Shown: positions 50,189 through 60,145 of the stretch, in pieces
Numbering within the stretch: position 1 is the stretch's first letter
How the letters are laid out: the number at the start of each line of letters is the position of its first letter
NCBI GenBank assembly: GCA_035604595.1
Contig: DATNIE010000007.1
Span: forward strand, 1-64,000
Source of the DNA: CAIKZZ01 sp035604595
GTDB lineage: Bacteria; Pseudomonadota; Gammaproteobacteria; Steroidobacterales; Steroidobacteraceae
Reading direction: 5' to 3'
Length of the DNA: 64,000 nt
The notes under the pieces: model-generated
Told to the model about the DNA's origin: nothing
Databases searched by the model: none
The model's input: the letters and a program-made list of their open reading frames with translations, nothing else
Position numbers and translations under genes: made by a program

Positions 50189-51154
50189 CTAGGGGGCCGC
50201 GCGATGCGCCGCGAGGAACGCGGCGACGTCGCGCGCCGACCGCTCGGGGATCTCGACCTGCGGCAGATGTCCGACATGCGGGTAGGTGATCAGCGTCGCG
50301 CCGGGAATGGCCGCCGCGAACTTCCGTCCGCTCTCCGGGTCGATGATCGTGTCGCTCTCGCCGTGCAGCACGAGCGTCGGTACGCGGATTGCGGCCAGTG
50401 CCTCGCTCGTGGCCACGCCCATCGCGGCGGGCGCGATCGACATCAGGATCGCGCGGTGACCCGGCGCCCGCTGGAACTCGGCCCAGCGGTCGACGAACGC
50501 CGGGGTGATGACGGCCGGATCGTAGACGTCGACCTTGAGGCCATCCTCGATCAGCGGGCGGTTGTCGATGTGGCTCAGGAACCAGCGTCCGATCCTGTAG
50601 CGGAGGATCCGGAACGCGAGCGGCACATGCGCCGCCGGCTTCTGCGGCCAGCCGCCGGCATCGACCAGGATCAGCGCCGACAGCCGCTCGGGGTGCTTGA
50701 GCGCGTAGTTCCAGGCAACCCCGCCGCCCAGCGAGTTGCCGGCGAGCGCAAAGGAGGCGAGCCCGCGCGCCGCGGCGAAGGCGTCCAGCGAATCGACCAG
50801 GCCCGCGGTCGTCAGCCGGTAGCCCTGCGGCGCGCGCGTGAGGCCATGCCCCGGCAGATCGAGCGCAATTACCCGGTACTCGGTCGAGAGCACCGGGACC
50901 CAGCCCTCCCACGAGGTGAACGAGTCGCCGAAGCCGTGCAGCAGCACCACGGGCGGAGCTGTCGCGCTGCCGGTCTCCTGGTAATGGATGCGCAGGCCGC
51001 CGGGCAGCTCGACGAACCCCGAGCCTGCACCCCCGTACTTGGCCTCGAGCGTGGCGTACGGAATGTCCGGGCCGCGCAGCTTGAGCCACGCCGCCACGGC
51101 CAGTACCGCGAGCACCGCGACGACAATACCCAGAGCCTTTAGCACCGTCGTCAC
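50189..51154 (-). CDS. Membrane-anchored alpha/beta hydrolase
   Basis: A 321-aa protein with an N-terminal hydrophobic anchor (about residues 4-24) and an alpha/beta-hydrolase fold. Features are VVLLHGFGDSFTSW (oxyanion region), nucleophile Ser in LAGNSLGGGVAW, acid in LHGESDTIIDP and base in HVGHLPQVE. It is probably an esterase or lipase-like enzyme facing the periplasm. The GTG at 51154 follows the receptor stop by 22 bases, so it may be co-transcribed with the TonB receptor and act on its cargo. Confidence 0.85.
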   Translation of the reverse strand: MTTVLKALGIVVAVLAVLAVAAWLKLRGPDIPYATLEAKYGGAGSGFVELPGGLRIHYQETGSATAPPVVLLHGFGDSFTSWEGWVPVLSTEYRVIALDLPGHGLTRAPQGYRLTTAGLVDSLDAFAAARGLASFALAGNSLGGGVAWNYALKHPERLSALILVDAGGWPQKPAAHVPLAFRILRYRIGRWFLSHIDNRPLIEDGLKVDVYDPAVITPAFVDRWAEFQRAPGHRAILMSIAPAAMGVATSEALAAIRVPTLVLHGESDTIIDPESGRKFAAAIPGATLITYPHVGHLPQVEIPERSARDVAAFLAAHRAAP

Positions 51155-51176
51155 GATGACACGCCGAGTGCGTCGC

Positions 51177-53411
51177 TCAGAACGACCAGTCGAGCCGGAC
51201 TCCGACCGTCGTCGGCTCGCCGGCCGCGCCGATGTTGGTCGCGGGCAGGAAGAAGTTCTTGGTGATGTAGTACTTCTGGTCCGTGATGTTGTGGGCCCAG
51301 AACGCGAAGCTCCACGACTTCCCGACCGCCGGCGACAACGCGATGCTTGCATTCGCGAGCCAGTAGGCATCGATCTGGAACTGCGGCGGACCGATGACCT
51401 GCGCGTTTGCATTCACGTTTTCCAGCAGGAACAGCTGGTCGTACTTGTCGTGATAGCTGTAGTTGGTCTCGGCCCGCAGCTTGTAATTCCCCATCGGCCA
51501 TGCATAGGCGAGCTGGCCACCGTAGCTCAGCTTCGGGAAATCGATGTCTTTGCCGTCGAAGTTGACGAGCGAGCTGTTAAAGACGGGTGCCGTGAACTTG
51601 CCTTCCTTGTAGCCGACATACTGCGTGAGCTCGAAGCCGTTCCCCGGCGTCCACTCGAACTCGACCTCGCCACCGTCGATCCGCGACTTGGGTGCATTGA
51701 TGAACGAACCGATGTAGGACTGTGACACGGGGTCGAAGTACTTCGACAGCACCTGCTCGTCCGTGTAGTCATAGTAGAAAAGCGCCGCGTTCACGCGAAA
51801 CACCGACGCGATGTCCGCCTTGACGCCGAGCTCGTAGGCCAGCAGCGTCTCCGGCTGGAACGGAACAGCGACGCTGCCGTTGTGCGCCGTGAATCCGCCC
51901 GACTTCACGCCGCGGCTGATGCTGCCGTAGAGCAGCGCACCCTTCTGCATCTCGAAGTCGAGCTCCGCCTTGCCGGACAGGCTGTCGTTCGTCAGGGAGG
52001 AACTCGACGGCCCGCTGAACAGGCCGCTGAAGGTCGAGGTGGTGAAGGCCGATTCGAGGCCTTCCATGTTGCGCGTCTCGCGGTCGGGCCGCAGCCCGAG
52101 GATGCCCTTCAGCCGGTCGGTGAACTGGTAGCTCATCTGCCCGAACACGCCTTCTGACGAGCCAGTCTGGGTGTAGTTCGTCAGCGCGTAGCCGCCGAGC
52201 CTCTGGGTGAAGTCACCGTAGAAGTACTCGATGAGCTTGTCGTTCTCGTAGTAGACGCCGGTCACCCAGCTGAGCGGCCCGGTCCCGGTCGAGGCGAGCC
52301 GGACCTCCTCGGAGAACACCTTGACGTCGTCGTGAAAGAAGATGACGGACTCGGTGTATTGGGTCGCGTCCCAGCTGTCCAGCTCGTGCCGGATGAATCT
52401 GTCGGCGGACGTGATGCTGGTCAGCTTGACGGCGCCGAGATCGAAGGTCGCGTTGAGGTCGAGGCCGTTGTTGGTGTTGTCGACGCCGGGCTTCGAGTTC
52501 TGCGCGAGTCCGATCTCCTTCGCAAACGGCGCCGTCAGGACGCTCCAGCCGGCGACGTAGGGGTCGGTGTCAGGGGGAATGACCGGCCCGCACTTGCACG
52601 CCGGTGTGAACGGGGCGAGCAGCTGCATGCCGTAGTCGTCCGACTTGTCGAGCGAGGAGTGCAGCGTCAGGCGCAGGCTGGTGCCCGCGGCCGGGTTCCA
52701 TTCCAGCTGGGCACGGCCAGAGACCTTGTCCTTGTTACCGAGCGTGTCGCCGGTCGCGCGGTTCCACTGCCAAGACCCGCCCTGCTCGGTGCCGAGCGAC
52801 AGTCGGCCGAGCAGGTTCTCGGCGAGCGTACCGGACACGAAACCCTCGGCATTCAGTGCATTGAACGAGCCGTAGTCGATGCTGAAGCCGGCGTGTGTCT
52901 CGGCCGTCGGCTGGTTGATGATGAAATTGACCGCACCACCGGTGGTGTTGCGGCCGTAGAGGGTACCCTGCGGGCCGCGCAGCACCTCGATGCGACTGAG
53001 GTCGAACAGCTCCCCCTGCGTCTGGATCGGAAACGGCAGCGCCACGTCGTCGACCGTGATGCCGACCGGCGAGGTGTTGTTCGAGGTGTAGTCGATGAAC
53101 CCGACGCCGCGCAGCCGGAACTGGGGCTGGCCGCTGCCGAATGCCGGCTCGACCTCGAGGCTGGGTGTGACATTCTGCAGGCCGTTGACCTTCTCGACAG
53201 CCCCGTCCTTCAGCGCCTGCTCCGAGAGGACGGAGAGCGCGATGCCGATGTCCTGAGCGGACTCCTCACGGCGCTGCGCGGTGACGATCACTTCCTCGAG
53301 CCTTCCCGCCTCGGCGCTGGGCTGCGCTGAGGTATCGGCGGCGCGGGCGTCGCCGAGGATGCCGGCAATGGCGGTCGCGAGGGTGAGTCCAATGAGAAGG
53401 CGGCGTTTCAT
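51177..53411 (-). CDS. TonB-dependent outer-membrane receptor
   Basis: A 744-aa receptor with a signal peptide ending ARA and a TonB box EEVIVTAQRREES. The plug contains FRLRGVGF, VTVDDV-like GITVDDVAL, and the very typical RIEVLRGPQGTLYGRNTTGGAVNFI; a barrel ends in VGVRLDWSF. This is the iron-siderophore/oligomer-type receptor abundant in sphingomonads and related gammaproteobacteria; the ligand is unknown. GGGAGC precedes the ATG. Confidence 0.95.
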   Translation of the reverse strand: MKRRLLIGLTLATAIAGILGDARAADTSAQPSAEAGRLEEVIVTAQRREESAQDIGIALSVLSEQALKDGAVEKVNGLQNVTPSLEVEPAFGSGQPQFRLRGVGFIDYTSNNTSPVGITVDDVALPFPIQTQGELFDLSRIEVLRGPQGTLYGRNTTGGAVNFIINQPTAETHAGFSIDYGSFNALNAEGFVSGTLAENLLGRLSLGTEQGGSWQWNRATGDTLGNKDKVSGRAQLEWNPAAGTSLRLTLHSSLDKSDDYGMQLLAPFTPACKCGPVIPPDTDPYVAGWSVLTAPFAKEIGLAQNSKPGVDNTNNGLDLNATFDLGAVKLTSITSADRFIRHELDSWDATQYTESVIFFHDDVKVFSEEVRLASTGTGPLSWVTGVYYENDKLIEYFYGDFTQRLGGYALTNYTQTGSSEGVFGQMSYQFTDRLKGILGLRPDRETRNMEGLESAFTTSTFSGLFSGPSSSSLTNDSLSGKAELDFEMQKGALLYGSISRGVKSGGFTAHNGSVAVPFQPETLLAYELGVKADIASVFRVNAALFYYDYTDEQVLSKYFDPVSQSYIGSFINAPKSRIDGGEVEFEWTPGNGFELTQYVGYKEGKFTAPVFNSSLVNFDGKDIDFPKLSYGGQLAYAWPMGNYKLRAETNYSYHDKYDQLFLLENVNANAQVIGPPQFQIDAYWLANASIALSPAVGKSWSFAFWAHNITDQKYYITKNFFLPATNIGAAGEPTTVGVRLDWSF

Positions 53412-53505
53412 AGATCGTGCTCCCTGATGACCCGGTCCCGCTGACGGCCGTCTTGGGGTCGTTCGGCGGATGCCGGCAATGTAATCCAGACGGTCCGCTA
53501 ATGCA

Positions 53506-53523
53506 CGTTGCAGATGCGCAACG
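53506..53523. promoter_or_regulatory. Operator-like inverted repeat upstream of the receptor
   Basis: CGTTGC (53506-53511), six-base centre, GCAACG (53518-53523), about 95 bp before the receptor start on the minus strand. The dyad could bind a dimeric regulator. No clear promoter hexamers accompany it. Confidence 0.25.
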
Positions 53524-53588
53524 GATCTGCGTCGAACCCCAGTTCCCGTGCGCCCGCGGGCCGCGCCGGTGTTGCTCGAGCACGACCA

Positions 53589-53605
53589 CCGGTGGCCGCC
53601 ACCGG
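53589..53605 (-). terminator. Hairpin downstream of mmsA
   Basis: CCGGTG (53589-53594) and CACCGG (53600-53605) with a five-base loop, about 25 bases after the mmsA stop on the minus strand. No T run. Position suggests termination; weak. Confidence 0.25.
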
Positions 53606-53630
53606 CTCATCACTTCTCGACAGGGCGCCA

Positions 53631-55166
<1,536 letters not shown>

Positions 55167-55179
55167 GGCTTTAGCCTCC

Positions 55180-56526
55180 TCAGGCCGGCACGGCGCGCAG
55201 CGCCCTGCGAATGCCCTCGACCATCGACTCGATGTCGCCCACGGAGCTCACGAATGGTGGCGCGACAGCGAGGATGTCGCCGCTGAACCGCACCAGCAGT
55301 CCCTCCTCCAGCGCCTTCTCGAACACCCGGATGGCGCGCATTCCGGGTTGGCCCGCGATCGGTGCCAACTCGATCGCCGCGGCCAGTCCGATGTTGCGGA
55401 TGTCGGTGACGTGCGGCTCGCCCCGGAGCGAATGCACGGCCTGCTCGAGCACCGGGGCGAGTTCGGCGGCCCGCGCGATCAGCTTGTCGCCGACCAGCAC
55501 GTCGAGCGTCGCGTGCGCCGCGGCGATCGCCAGCGGATGCGCCGAGTAGGTGTAGCCGTGGAAGAACTCAATCGCGTGCGCGGGACCGGTCATGAACGCC
55601 TGGTAGATGTCGTCGCGGACGATCACGCCGCCGAGCGGCACGGTCGCGTTGTTGACCGCCTTCGCGAATGTCGTGAGGTCAGGCTTGACGCCGAAGAAGT
55701 CGGCACCGAACGGCGTGCCCAGCCTGCCGAAACCGGTGATGACCTCGTCGAATATCAGCAGGATCCCGTGCTTGGTGCAGATCTCGCGCAGGCGTTCCAG
55801 GTAGCCGCGTGGCGGCACGATCACCCCGGTCGAACCCTGCACCGGCTCGACGATCACGGCGGCGATCGTCGAGGCGTCGTGGAGCGCGACCAGTCGCTCG
55901 AGTTCGTCCGCCAGATGCGCGCCCCAGGTCGGCTGGCCGCGGCTGAAAGCCATCTGCGCCGGATTCCACGTGTGCGGCAGGTGGTCGACCCCGGGAATCA
56001 TCAGCGAGGCGAACATCTTGCGGTTCGCGGCAATGCCGCCGACCGACATGCCGCCCATGCCGACGCCGTGATAGCCACGCTCGCGGCCGATGATCCGGGT
56101 GCGCGCGGCATCGCCGCGGACCCGGTGGTAGCCGACTGCGATCTTGAGCGCGGTGTCGACGGCCTCGGAGCCGGAGTTGACGAAGAACAGCCGGTCATCG
56201 GCGCGGCTTGCGAACGCGGCGATCCGGGTCGCGAGCCGGAACGCCGGCTCGTGACCCATCTGGAAGCCGGGCGCGTAGTCGAGGGTGTCGAGCTGGCTCT
56301 TGACCGCCTCGACGACCCGGGGATTTGAGTGGCCGAGCGGCGAGCACCACATCCCCGACAGGCAGTCAAAAACACGCCGGCCGTCGCTGAGCGTGTAGTA
56401 GCAACCCTTGGCCGAGGCAATCAGGCGCGGTGCCGCCTTGAAATACCGGTTGTGGGTAAACGGCATCCACCAGGCGCGCAGCGCGGCCTCGCGGCTATCG
56501 GGGTGCAGGGGACTGACTGCGTTCAC
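55180..56526 (-). CDS. Omega-amino acid:pyruvate aminotransferase
   Basis: A 448-aa class III PLP aminotransferase, the same length as Pseudomonas beta-alanine:pyruvate aminotransferase. Motifs: PFTHNRYFKAAPR, GMWCSPLGHSNP, SGSEAVDTALK, the PLP-binding FDEVITGFGR and lysine in TFAKAVNN. It would turn beta-alanine into malonate semialdehyde for MmsA. The GTG at 56526 is taken because homology begins there. It is divergent from a MocR regulator, a frequent partner of such pathways. Confidence 0.9.
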   Translation of the reverse strand: MNAVSPLHPDSREAALRAWWMPFTHNRYFKAAPRLIASAKGCYYTLSDGRRVFDCLSGMWCSPLGHSNPRVVEAVKSQLDTLDYAPGFQMGHEPAFRLATRIAAFASRADDRLFFVNSGSEAVDTALKIAVGYHRVRGDAARTRIIGRERGYHGVGMGGMSVGGIAANRKMFASLMIPGVDHLPHTWNPAQMAFSRGQPTWGAHLADELERLVALHDASTIAAVIVEPVQGSTGVIVPPRGYLERLREICTKHGILLIFDEVITGFGRLGTPFGADFFGVKPDLTTFAKAVNNATVPLGGVIVRDDIYQAFMTGPAHAIEFFHGYTYSAHPLAIAAAHATLDVLVGDKLIARAAELAPVLEQAVHSLRGEPHVTDIRNIGLAAAIELAPIAGQPGMRAIRVFEKALEEGLLVRFSGDILAVAPPFVSSVGDIESMVEGIRRALRAVPA

Positions 56527-56663
56527 GCGGTACTCCCACCCGGCGCAGGCCGGAGTGTCAGGGGTCAAGGACCTCAAGCGCCCGGCGCTGCTGGCCCGGG
56601 TTCACCGGATAAGCCTGCGCCCCCCGGCCCCGCGAGGCCAGACACGGTGATCGGTCATGTTCG

Positions 56664-56694
56664 CTATACTGTACTGCCTAATATGCCTATACAG
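56664..56694 (+). promoter_or_regulatory. Putative MocR operator and promoter
   Basis: The direct repeat CTATAC occurs at 56664-56669 and 56687-56692, start to start 23 bp, about two helical turns. An inverted pair CTGTA (56669-56673) / TACAG (56690-56694) overlaps it. TATACT (56665-56670) may be the mocR -10, leaving only 12 bases to its ATG. The cluster lies in the 156-bp divergent gap and extends over the mocR start, suggesting autoregulation and control of the aminotransferase. Confidence 0.42.
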
Positions 56695-58119
56695 GATTCA
56701 CACCCGACGCCGGCCGGCGCCTCTCCCCGCGCGCGCGAGGCGCGGGGCGCCCTGCGCACCCGTCTCGTCGCGGAATTTCGCGAGTCGATCGCCACCGGCC
56801 GGGTGCCGGCGGGCGGCGCGCTGCCGTCGGTGCGCGCGCTGGCGCGCGAGCGCGGCATCAGTGCTTTCACTGCCGCCGAGGTCTACAACGTGCTGGTGGC
56901 GACGGGCCTGATCGAGGCGCGGCGCGGCCGCGGTTACTTCGTCGCAGGGCTCCCCGCCCCCGCGCCGGCCGGTCCGCGGTCGGCCGCCACCGCCGATGCC
57001 CTCTGGGAGCGGCGCCTCGAGGTGCGCTCGCAGCCGATCCTGGTCGATGCCGGCGGCGGCTGGCTCCCGGCCGGCTGGCAGTATGGCGAGGGAATCCGCG
57101 CCGCACTCCGGGCCCAGGCCCGCCTGCCGCTGCCGGCGCACGGCTATGGCTCGCCGTTCGGCCTCGGGGCGCTGCGCAGCCACTTCGCGAGCCAGCTGCG
57201 CAGCCGCGGTCTCGGAATTGATGACGACGGCCTGGTGCTGACGCAGGGCGCGAGCCAGGCACTCGACCTGATTGTGCGGACGCTGCTCGAGCCGGGCGAT
57301 GTGGTCGCCGTCGAGGACCCGGGCTACCCGCCCACGCTCGAGCTGCTGCGCACGCGCGGCGTGCGGCTCCTCGGCATCGAGCGCCTCGCCTCCGGTCCCG
57401 ATGTTGCGGCTCTCGACAGGATCGCCCGTCGCAAGCGGCTGCGCGCGTTCTTCACCAACACGACGCTGCACAACCCGACCGGAACGACGACCGAGGTACC
57501 CATCGCCCGACGCGTGCTGGAGCTCGCCGAACAGCATGGTTTCAGGATCATCGAAGACGACATCTTCGCCGAGCTCGCGCCGACGCCCGTCTTGACGCTC
57601 GCCGCACTCGACCAGTGCCGGCGCGTCGTGTACGTGTCGAGCGTATCGAAGACGATCGCGCCGACCCTGAGGGTCGGGTTCGCGGCCGCCTCGCCAGACG
57701 TCACGCGCCGGCTCGCGCGCGCCAAGGCACTGAGCGCGCTCGCCTCGAGCGAGCTCGCCGAACAGCTGACGCTCGGCGTGCTGACGCTGCCCCATTATCG
57801 CCGTCATCTCGAGTCGCTGCGCCGCCGCCTCGCGGCGAGCCAAGCGCGGGTGCAGCAGGCGCTGATGTCACGCGGCGTCGAGCTCGCATTCCGGCCTGCG
57901 GCCGGCATGTTCCTGTGGGGCCGGCTGCGCTCCCGCGATACGGTGAGCCGGCTGTGGCGTGCGGCGGTCGCAGCCGGCGTGCTGCTCGCGCCCGGCGAGC
58001 TGTTTCGTCCCGACGGTCGCGCGACGCCTTTCTGGCGCTTCAACGTCGCGCAGTGCGACGGCGGCGAGCTGGGGCGCTTCCTCGACGGGCTCGCGCTGCG
58101 CGAACCGCGCGGCGCCTGA
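56683..58119 (+). CDS. MocR family regulator (GntR HTH plus aminotransferase domain)
   Basis: A 478-aa transcription factor. An N-terminal winged helix-turn-helix (about residues 20-90: LPSVRALARERGISAFTAAEVYN, ARRGRGYFV) is joined by a linker to a fold-type I aminotransferase-like domain. That domain has TQGASQALDLI, TTLHNPTGTT and the PLP lysine in SSVSKTIAPTLRVGF. Such proteins sense PLP adducts of amino compounds. Position opposite the omega-aminotransferase suggests it responds to beta-alanine or a similar amine. Confidence 0.9.
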   Translation: MPIQDSHPTPAGASPRAREARGALRTRLVAEFRESIATGRVPAGGALPSVRALARERGISAFTAAEVYNVLVATGLIEARRGRGYFVAGLPAPAPAGPRSAATADALWERRLEVRSQPILVDAGGGWLPAGWQYGEGIRAALRAQARLPLPAHGYGSPFGLGALRSHFASQLRSRGLGIDDDGLVLTQGASQALDLIVRTLLEPGDVVAVEDPGYPPTLELLRTRGVRLLGIERLASGPDVAALDRIARRKRLRAFFTNTTLHNPTGTTTEVPIARRVLELAEQHGFRIIEDDIFAELAPTPVLTLAALDQCRRVVYVSSVSKTIAPTLRVGFAAASPDVTRRLARAKALSALASSELAEQLTLGVLTLPHYRRHLESLRRRLAASQARVQQALMSRGVELAFRPAAGMFLWGRLRSRDTVSRLWRAAVAAGVLLAPGELFRPDGRATPFWRFNVAQCDGGELGRFLDGLALREPRGA

Positions 58120-58121
58120 CA

Positions 58122-58745
58122 CTAGGCGATCACGCGCGCCCGGCGGCGGAACCATCCGGTGAGGCTCAGGCGCGCGCGGCTCGCGGGCCGGACCGCGTGT
58201 TCGAAGCGCTCGCTGAGGAACAGCACCAGCGATCCGCCGCGCGGCGCGACCGTGACGGGGCCGGTCTCGGCGTACAGGCACAGCTCCCCGCCGTCGTCCG
58301 CACCCCAGCCCGCGTTGAGATAGAGCACAGCCGAGACGACCCGCTCTCCGCCCGCCGGCGAGCGGTCGAGGTGCCGGGCGTAGCCGGCGCCCGGCGCGTA
58401 GATCGAATAGTGGCACTCCAAATCGAACAGTCCGAGCGTAAGCTCGCGATTGAGCAGCGCGCGCAGCGCGTCGAGCCGCGCGAGCAGCCGCGCCTCGGCC
58501 GGCGTTTGCGGCGCACCGAGCCAGCACAGCCGGTCGCCGCGGATCTGCGGACGGACGGCGCGGTCGGGACCTGCGCCGACGGCGGCCGGCCGAAACCCGC
58601 TTGCATCCTCGAGCGCGTGAATCCGCCCGCGCAGACTCGCAACCAGCCGTTCCGGCACGAAGTCCGCCGCGACGCCCCAGCCCGGACCTGCGAGAGCCTC
58701 TACCAGCCGCTCGGCCCCGGTCGCGGCAGCGCGGCTGGCGGCCAA
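58122..58745 (-). CDS. 2-oxoglutarate/Fe(II) dioxygenase, prolyl-hydroxylase-like
   Basis: A 207-aa P4Hc-type oxygenase. The iron ligands are in YARHLDRS (His, Asp) and FEHAVRP (His), and the 2-oxoglutarate arginine in SRARLSLTGWFR. This resembles the Pseudomonas prolyl hydroxylase that acts on EF-Tu and the animal EGLN enzymes. The only plausible start is TTG at 58745, one base after the SET gene stop, so translation is probably coupled. It converges on mocR with two bases between stops. Confidence 0.83.
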   Translation of the reverse strand: MAASRAAATGAERLVEALAGPGWGVAADFVPERLVASLRGRIHALEDASGFRPAAVGAGPDRAVRPQIRGDRLCWLGAPQTPAEARLLARLDALRALLNRELTLGLFDLECHYSIYAPGAGYARHLDRSPAGGERVVSAVLYLNAGWGADDGGELCLYAETGPVTVAPRGGSLVLFLSERFEHAVRPASRARLSLTGWFRRRARVIA

Positions 58746-58746
58746 T

Positions 58747-59310
58747 TCAGCGCGAACCCGGGCGCGCGCCGGTCAGGGAGTCCACGACCGCGGCCGCGCG
58801 GGGCGCTCGCCGACGCGCCGCGCCCGGCTTTTTCTCCGGCTTGCCGGGCACCTCCTGCTTCAGCAGCATCGTGCCGCGGCAGGTCGCGGCGCCGCAATGG
58901 CACGCGAAGATCTGCTCGATGTTCGGCGGATCGCCCGCCTCGTGCCGGATCATGTAGTCGTAGACCAGCTCATCGCCCGGCTCGATGTCCCGCACCGCCT
59001 CGATGAACACGCGCCGGTCCTGCATCACGGTCTCGCAGTTCGGATCGCAGCAGTGGTTGATGAAGCGCGCGTCGTTGCCGCCGACGGCGGCGTCGATGAC
59101 CACCCGCGAGTCGATCGTGAACAGGAACGTGTGATTGTCGTGAGCGTCCTTGCCCAGGTAGCGGCGGTTCGCCTCGGCGTGCGACACGCGCTCACCGAGA
59201 TACTCGACGATCCGCGTGCCTCGGCGGATGCGCCGCGTGGCGAACACGCCGGTGCCGTGGATCGCCGAGCGTTGAACGCGAAAGGGCGGCGGGGCGCGGG
59301 AGCTGCGCAT
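58747..59310 (-). CDS. SET-domain protein-lysine methyltransferase
   Basis: A 187-aa SET protein. Core motifs are HGTGVFA, EYLGE, RFINHCCDPNCET (the knot that forms the SAM/lysine site), DELVYDY, and a post-SET-like zinc cluster in CHCGAATCRG. The C-terminal 35 residues are basic and Ala/Pro-rich, probably disordered. The substrate is unknown. The ATG at 59310 starts just before the first conserved strand. The gene sits between thyA and the dioxygenase. Confidence 0.88.
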   Translation of the reverse strand: MRSSRAPPPFRVQRSAIHGTGVFATRRIRRGTRIVEYLGERVSHAEANRRYLGKDAHDNHTFLFTIDSRVVIDAAVGGNDARFINHCCDPNCETVMQDRRVFIEAVRDIEPGDELVYDYMIRHEAGDPPNIEQIFACHCGAATCRGTMLLKQEVPGKPEKKPGAARRRAPRAAAVVDSLTGARPGSR

Positions 59311-59350
59311 GCCGGTCTTAGGGCGTCGGGAGTGGCACGTGCTGCCCCGA

Positions 59351-60145
59351 TCAGACGGCGACCGGCGCCCTGATCGCGGCGTGATGCCGGTAGCCGGCAA
59401 TCTCGAAGTCCTCGAAGGCATAGTCGAACAGCGTCGCCGGCCGGCGGTGGATCACGAGCCGCGGCGGCGGCAGCGGGTCGCGCGACAGCTGCAGGTCCAC
59501 CTGCTCGAGGTGGTTGAGGTACAGGTGGCAGTCGCCACCGGTCCAGATCAGGTCGCCGACCAGCAGGTCGCACTGCGCGGCCACCATGTGGGTCAGCAGG
59601 GCGTAGCTCGCGATGTTGAATGGTACGCCGAGGAACAGGTCGCAGCTGCGCTGATAGACCTGGCACGATAGCCGGCGCGCGGCGACGCAGAACTGCATGA
59701 ACATGTGGCACGGCAGCAGCGCCATGCGATCGAGTTCGCCGACGTTCCAGGCACTGACGATGATCCGCCGGGAGTCGGGATTCGCCTTCAGCTGCCGGAC
59801 GGCCTCCGCCATCTGGTCGATGTGCCGGCCGTCGGGCGCAACCCAGTCGCGCCACTGCTTGCCGTAGACCGGCCCCAGCTCGCCCTCGGCATCGGCCCAC
59901 TCGTCCCAGATCGATACACCATGCTCGCGCAGGTAGCGGACGTTGGTCTCCCCGCGCAGGAACCAGATGAGCTCGTGAATCACGCTCTTGACGTGGACTT
60001 TCTTGGTCGTGACCAGCGGGAATCCCGCCGCGAGGTCGAAGCGCATCTGCCAGCCGAACACGGCCAGAGTTCCGGTCCCCGTGCGGTCGGCCTTGTTCTG
60101 CCCGTGCTCGCGGACGTGACGCAGCAGATCCAGATACTGCTTCAC
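59351..60145 (-). CDS. thyA: Thymidylate synthase
   Basis: ThyA (264 aa) makes dTMP from dUMP and methylene-tetrahydrofolate; FolA recycles the product. The length equals E. coli ThyA. Motifs: RTGTGTLAVFGWQMRFDL, the catalytic cysteine in ALLPCHMFMQF, RSCDLFLGVPFNIASYALL and the terminal APVAV. The GTG at 60145 overlaps the lgt stop (GTGA), as in the common lgt-thyA arrangement. Confidence 0.98.
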   Translation of the reverse strand: MKQYLDLLRHVREHGQNKADRTGTGTLAVFGWQMRFDLAAGFPLVTTKKVHVKSVIHELIWFLRGETNVRYLREHGVSIWDEWADAEGELGPVYGKQWRDWVAPDGRHIDQMAEAVRQLKANPDSRRIIVSAWNVGELDRMALLPCHMFMQFCVAARRLSCQVYQRSCDLFLGVPFNIASYALLTHMVAAQCDLLVGDLIWTGGDCHLYLNHLEQVDLQLSRDPLPPPRLVIHRRPATLFDYAFEDFEIAGYRHHAAIRAPVAV

